Shown: positions 61,885-64,000 of the stretch, in pieces
Numbering within the stretch: the first letter of the stretch is position 1
Layout: the number at the start of each line of letters is the position of its first letter
Origin: an uncultured Litoreibacter sp.
Lineage (GTDB): Bacteria > Pseudomonadota > Alphaproteobacteria > Rhodobacterales > Rhodobacteraceae
Direction: 5' to 3'
DNA: 64,000 nt
NCBI GenBank assembly: GCA_947504205.1
Contig: CANNGL010000004.1
Location: 124,001 to 188,000 of the forward strand
Made by a program: the position numbers and the translations under genes
The notes under the pieces: model-generated
The model's database searches: none
The model's input: the letters and a program-made list of their open reading frames with translations, nothing else
Told to the model about the DNA's origin: nothing

Positions 61885-63303
61885 ATGACCGACACACCCA
61901 GATATCCACGCGATATGCGGGGCTATGGCCCTGAAACACCCGATCCACGCTGGCCCGGCGGCGCGAAGATCGCCATTCAGATTGTGCTGAACTACGAAGA
62001 AGGCGGCGAGAACAATATCTTGCATGGCGACAGTGCTTCAGAGGCGTTTCTGTCCGAGATTGTGGGCGCCGCTGCGTGGCCGGGGCAACGCCATTGGAAC
62101 ATGGAATCAATCTATGAATACGGCGCACGGGCCGGGTTTTGGCGCCTGCACCGGTTGCTTAAGGACTTGCCGATCACTGTCTACGGTGTCGCAACCGCTT
62201 TGGCGCGCGCGCCCGAACAGCTTCGGGCGATGCAGAAGGCCAACTGGGAAATCGCATCGCACGGGCTAAAGTGGATTGAATACAAAGACTTCGAGGCTGA
62301 TGCTGAGAAGGATCACATGCAGCAGGCGATCGACCTGCATACAGAGGTCACGGGCGCATCGCCCCAGGGTTGGTATACCGGGCGCTGCTCGGAAAACACG
62401 GTGCGGCTGGCGGCTGAACAAGGCGGTTTCGCCTATGTCGCGGATGCCTATGACGATGATCTGCCCTATTGGCGGCGCTTTGGAGAGCATGATCAATTGA
62501 TCGTGCCCTACACTCTGGATTGCAACGACATGCGCTTTGCCACGCCGCAGGGGTTCAACTCGGGCGATCAGTTCGAGGCTTACCTGCGCGACACGTTCGA
62601 CGCGCTTTATGCCGAGGGCGAGGCCGGACAGGCCAAGATGATGTCCATCGGCCTGCATTGCCGCCTGGTCGGGCGTCCCGGGCGTATCATGGCGTTGAAG
62701 CGGTTCATTGACTATGCGCAGGGCCATACGGATGTCTGGTTCGCCCGCCGGATTGATATTGCCGAGCATTGGGCGGAGCATCACCCGCCCGTGCGCAGCA
62801 AGGCACCGTCGCAGATGGGGCGCGAGGCGTTTGTCAGCGCGTTTGGTGGCGTTTTCGAGCATTCTCCGTGGATTGCGGAACGGGCGTGGGATCTGGAACT
62901 GGGCCCCGCCCATGACAGTGCCGCCGGGGTTCACAACGCGCTGGCGCGGTGCTTCCGGGCGGCGACACCGACGGAACGGCTGGATGTGCTGGACGCGCAC
63001 CCCGATCTGGCTGGCAAGCTTGCCGCGGCCAAACGTCTGACAGCGGAAAGCACGTCGGAGCAGCAATCCGCGGGATTGGACGCTCTGACGGATGAAGAGC
63101 GTGAAGCCTTCATGCAGATGAATGAAGATTACACCACAAAGCACGGATTTCCCTTCATTATTGCCGTTCGCGATCACGACAAAGCGGGGATCATGGACGC
63201 GTTCAAGACACGTATTGGCAATGATAGCGAAACGGAATTCAACGAGGCCTGTCGTCAGGTTGAACGGATCGCGTATCTGCGTCTGAAGGATGCCTTGCCA
63301 TGA
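61885..63303 (+). CDS. puuE: Allantoinase (PuuE) fused to OHCU decarboxylase (UraD)
   Basis: The 472-residue protein combines two steps of urate breakdown. Residues 1-300 are a polysaccharide-deacetylase-fold allantoinase (RDMRGYGPETPDPRWPGG, NYEEGGEN and WEIASHGLKW). Residues 310-472 are UraD (AFGGVFEHSPWIAERAW, AHPDLAGKL with catalytic His372, and EQQSAGLDAL). UraD acts before allantoinase in the pathway, so the fusion order is reversed relative to the reaction order. The start at 61885 gives MTDTPRYPRD; an ATG three codons earlier is possible. It overlaps the next gene by ATGA. Confidence 0.95.
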   Translation: MTDTPRYPRDMRGYGPETPDPRWPGGAKIAIQIVLNYEEGGENNILHGDSASEAFLSEIVGAAAWPGQRHWNMESIYEYGARAGFWRLHRLLKDLPITVYGVATALARAPEQLRAMQKANWEIASHGLKWIEYKDFEADAEKDHMQQAIDLHTEVTGASPQGWYTGRCSENTVRLAAEQGGFAYVADAYDDDLPYWRRFGEHDQLIVPYTLDCNDMRFATPQGFNSGDQFEAYLRDTFDALYAEGEAGQAKMMSIGLHCRLVGRPGRIMALKRFIDYAQGHTDVWFARRIDIAEHWAEHHPPVRSKAPSQMGREAFVSAFGGVFEHSPWIAERAWDLELGPAHDSAAGVHNALARCFRAATPTERLDVLDAHPDLAGKLAAAKRLTAESTSEQQSAGLDALTDEEREAFMQMNEDYTTKHGFPFIIAVRDHDKAGIMDAFKTRIGNDSETEFNEACRQVERIAYLRLKDALP

Positions 63304-64000
63304 GCTATGCGACACCGCCGGGCGGCTTGCCGGAGCAAGGCCATGCGTTGACGGGTACTGCCGTCTTTACCGAAGCCTATGCGTTCATTCCCGCCGGGGT
63401 ACAGCGCGATATCGTGACCTCGTATCTGCCTCATTGGGACGAGATGCGGATGTGGGTGCTGGCGCGACCTCTCTCAGGGTTTGCCGAGACGTTTTCTCAC
63501 TATGTGGTCGAAGTGGAACCGGGTGGCGGGTCAGATCGGCCGGAGGAGAACCCAGAGGCGCAATCGGTCCTGTTCGTCGTGTCTGGTGACATTGTTCTGG
63601 AAAATGCAGATGGGCGTCATGAGATGGCGGCCGGTGGGTATGCATTTCTGCCGGCAGGGCACGGCTGGCGGGTTCGAAACAAAGGCAAAAATACCGCTGT
63701 ATTTCACTGGATTCGCAAGAAATATCAAGAAGTTGACGGACTGACCTCACCTACTGCGTTCGTGACATCCGACCAGCAAACTCCGCCCAACGTCATGGCC
63801 AATACGGATCTGTGGTCGACGACACGTTTCGTGGAACCCGATGATCTGCGGCATGATTTCCACGTCAATATCGTGAATTTCCAGCCGGGCGGCATGATCC
63901 CGTTTGAGGAAACGCATGTCATGGAGCATGGGCTCTATGTGTTGGAAGGCACCGCGCGGTACTTACTCAACAAGGACTGGGTAGAGGTTGGCCCGGGCGA
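63300..64000 (+). CDS. (S)-ureidoglycine aminohydrolase (partial, 3' end off window)
   Basis: The first 233 codons are present. The bicupin protein reads MSYATPPGGLPEQGH, YVVEVEPGGGSD and AAGGYAFLPAGHGW in the first cupin. The second has FQPGGMIPFEETHVMEHGLY, with its Glu/His metal ligands, and the sequence breaks off in that domain. It releases ammonia from ureidoglycine formed during allantoate breakdown. It starts inside the stop of the allantoinase fusion gene. A possible fused allantoicase part would lie past the edge. Confidence 0.92.
   Translation, partial: MSYATPPGGLPEQGHALTGTAVFTEAYAFIPAGVQRDIVTSYLPHWDEMRMWVLARPLSGFAETFSHYVVEVEPGGGSDRPEENPEAQSVLFVVSGDIVLENADGRHEMAAGGYAFLPAGHGWRVRNKGKNTAVFHWIRKKYQEVDGLTSPTAFVTSDQQTPPNVMANTDLWSTTRFVEPDDLRHDFHVNIVNFQPGGMIPFEETHVMEHGLYVLEGTARYLLNKDWVEVGPG

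Overview
The window is chromosomal DNA of a Rhodobacteraceae (Roseobacter-group) alphaproteobacterium. The evidence is high-GC coding sequence packed on both strands, with many ATGA or TAATG gene overlaps, and family-typical genes: DUF2842, DUF2065, Hint-domain protein, Xaa-Pro peptidase, urate-oxidising PuuD with a cytochrome c tail, AlkB-type monooxygenase and a NuoE-NuoF-fused formate dehydrogenase beta subunit. I saw no tRNA, rRNA, CRISPR array, insertion sequence, integrase or prophage gene.

Layout. 1-11.8 kb: housekeeping and small accessory genes. These are a formate dehydrogenase beta subunit cut by the left edge, AlkB, XseA, PurD, an alpha/beta hydrolase, a ferredoxin with a coupled FG-GAP protein, a PG-binding lipoprotein, a Tag-like glycosylase and a HupE pair. 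12.0-21.2 kb: a catabolic locus with an RpiR regulator and RidA (minus strand) divergent from an oligopeptide-type ABC transporter, an M81 (MlrC-type) peptidase and a fold-III PLP enzyme with a D-serine-dehydratase-like HxC metal site. I infer uptake and breakdown of a peptide or amide containing D-amino acids. 21.3-24.7 kb: an electrophile-response operon (OYE, TetR, YciI, Tag) with TetR-type palindromes in its promoter, then an Lrp regulator divergent from an EamA exporter. 25.6-28.1 kb: small accessory genes, a possible gene remnant, and a sulfotransferase whose 5' end looks damaged.

28.3-36.5 kb: envelope quality control and redox genes (DegP-like protease, DUF2065, HflC, HflK, glutathione reductase, RpiA), a Hint-domain protein and thiamine diphosphokinase. 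36.6-41.2 kb: a very acidic 770-residue protein with an in-frame hexanucleotide microsatellite, a Tat-exported sulfatase-fold protein lacking usual active-site residues, and a membrane protein. 41.5-48.2 kb: PurA, SecG, PyrG, an M24 peptidase, and a TerB/PhnD-like pair.

48.3-57.7 kb: a polyamine/amine locus containing a polar amino-acid type ABC transporter, two PuuA-like glutamine-synthetase paralogues, a class I glutamine amidotransferase, a PuuB-like FAD oxidase and a DegT-family aminotransferase. 57.7-64.0 kb: urate catabolism, with a membrane urate oxidase and HIU hydrolase divergent from a LysR regulator, then an NCS2 permease, an allantoinase-OHCU decarboxylase fusion and (S)-ureidoglycine aminohydrolase cut by the right edge. 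Together the last two loci convert amines and purines into usable nitrogen.
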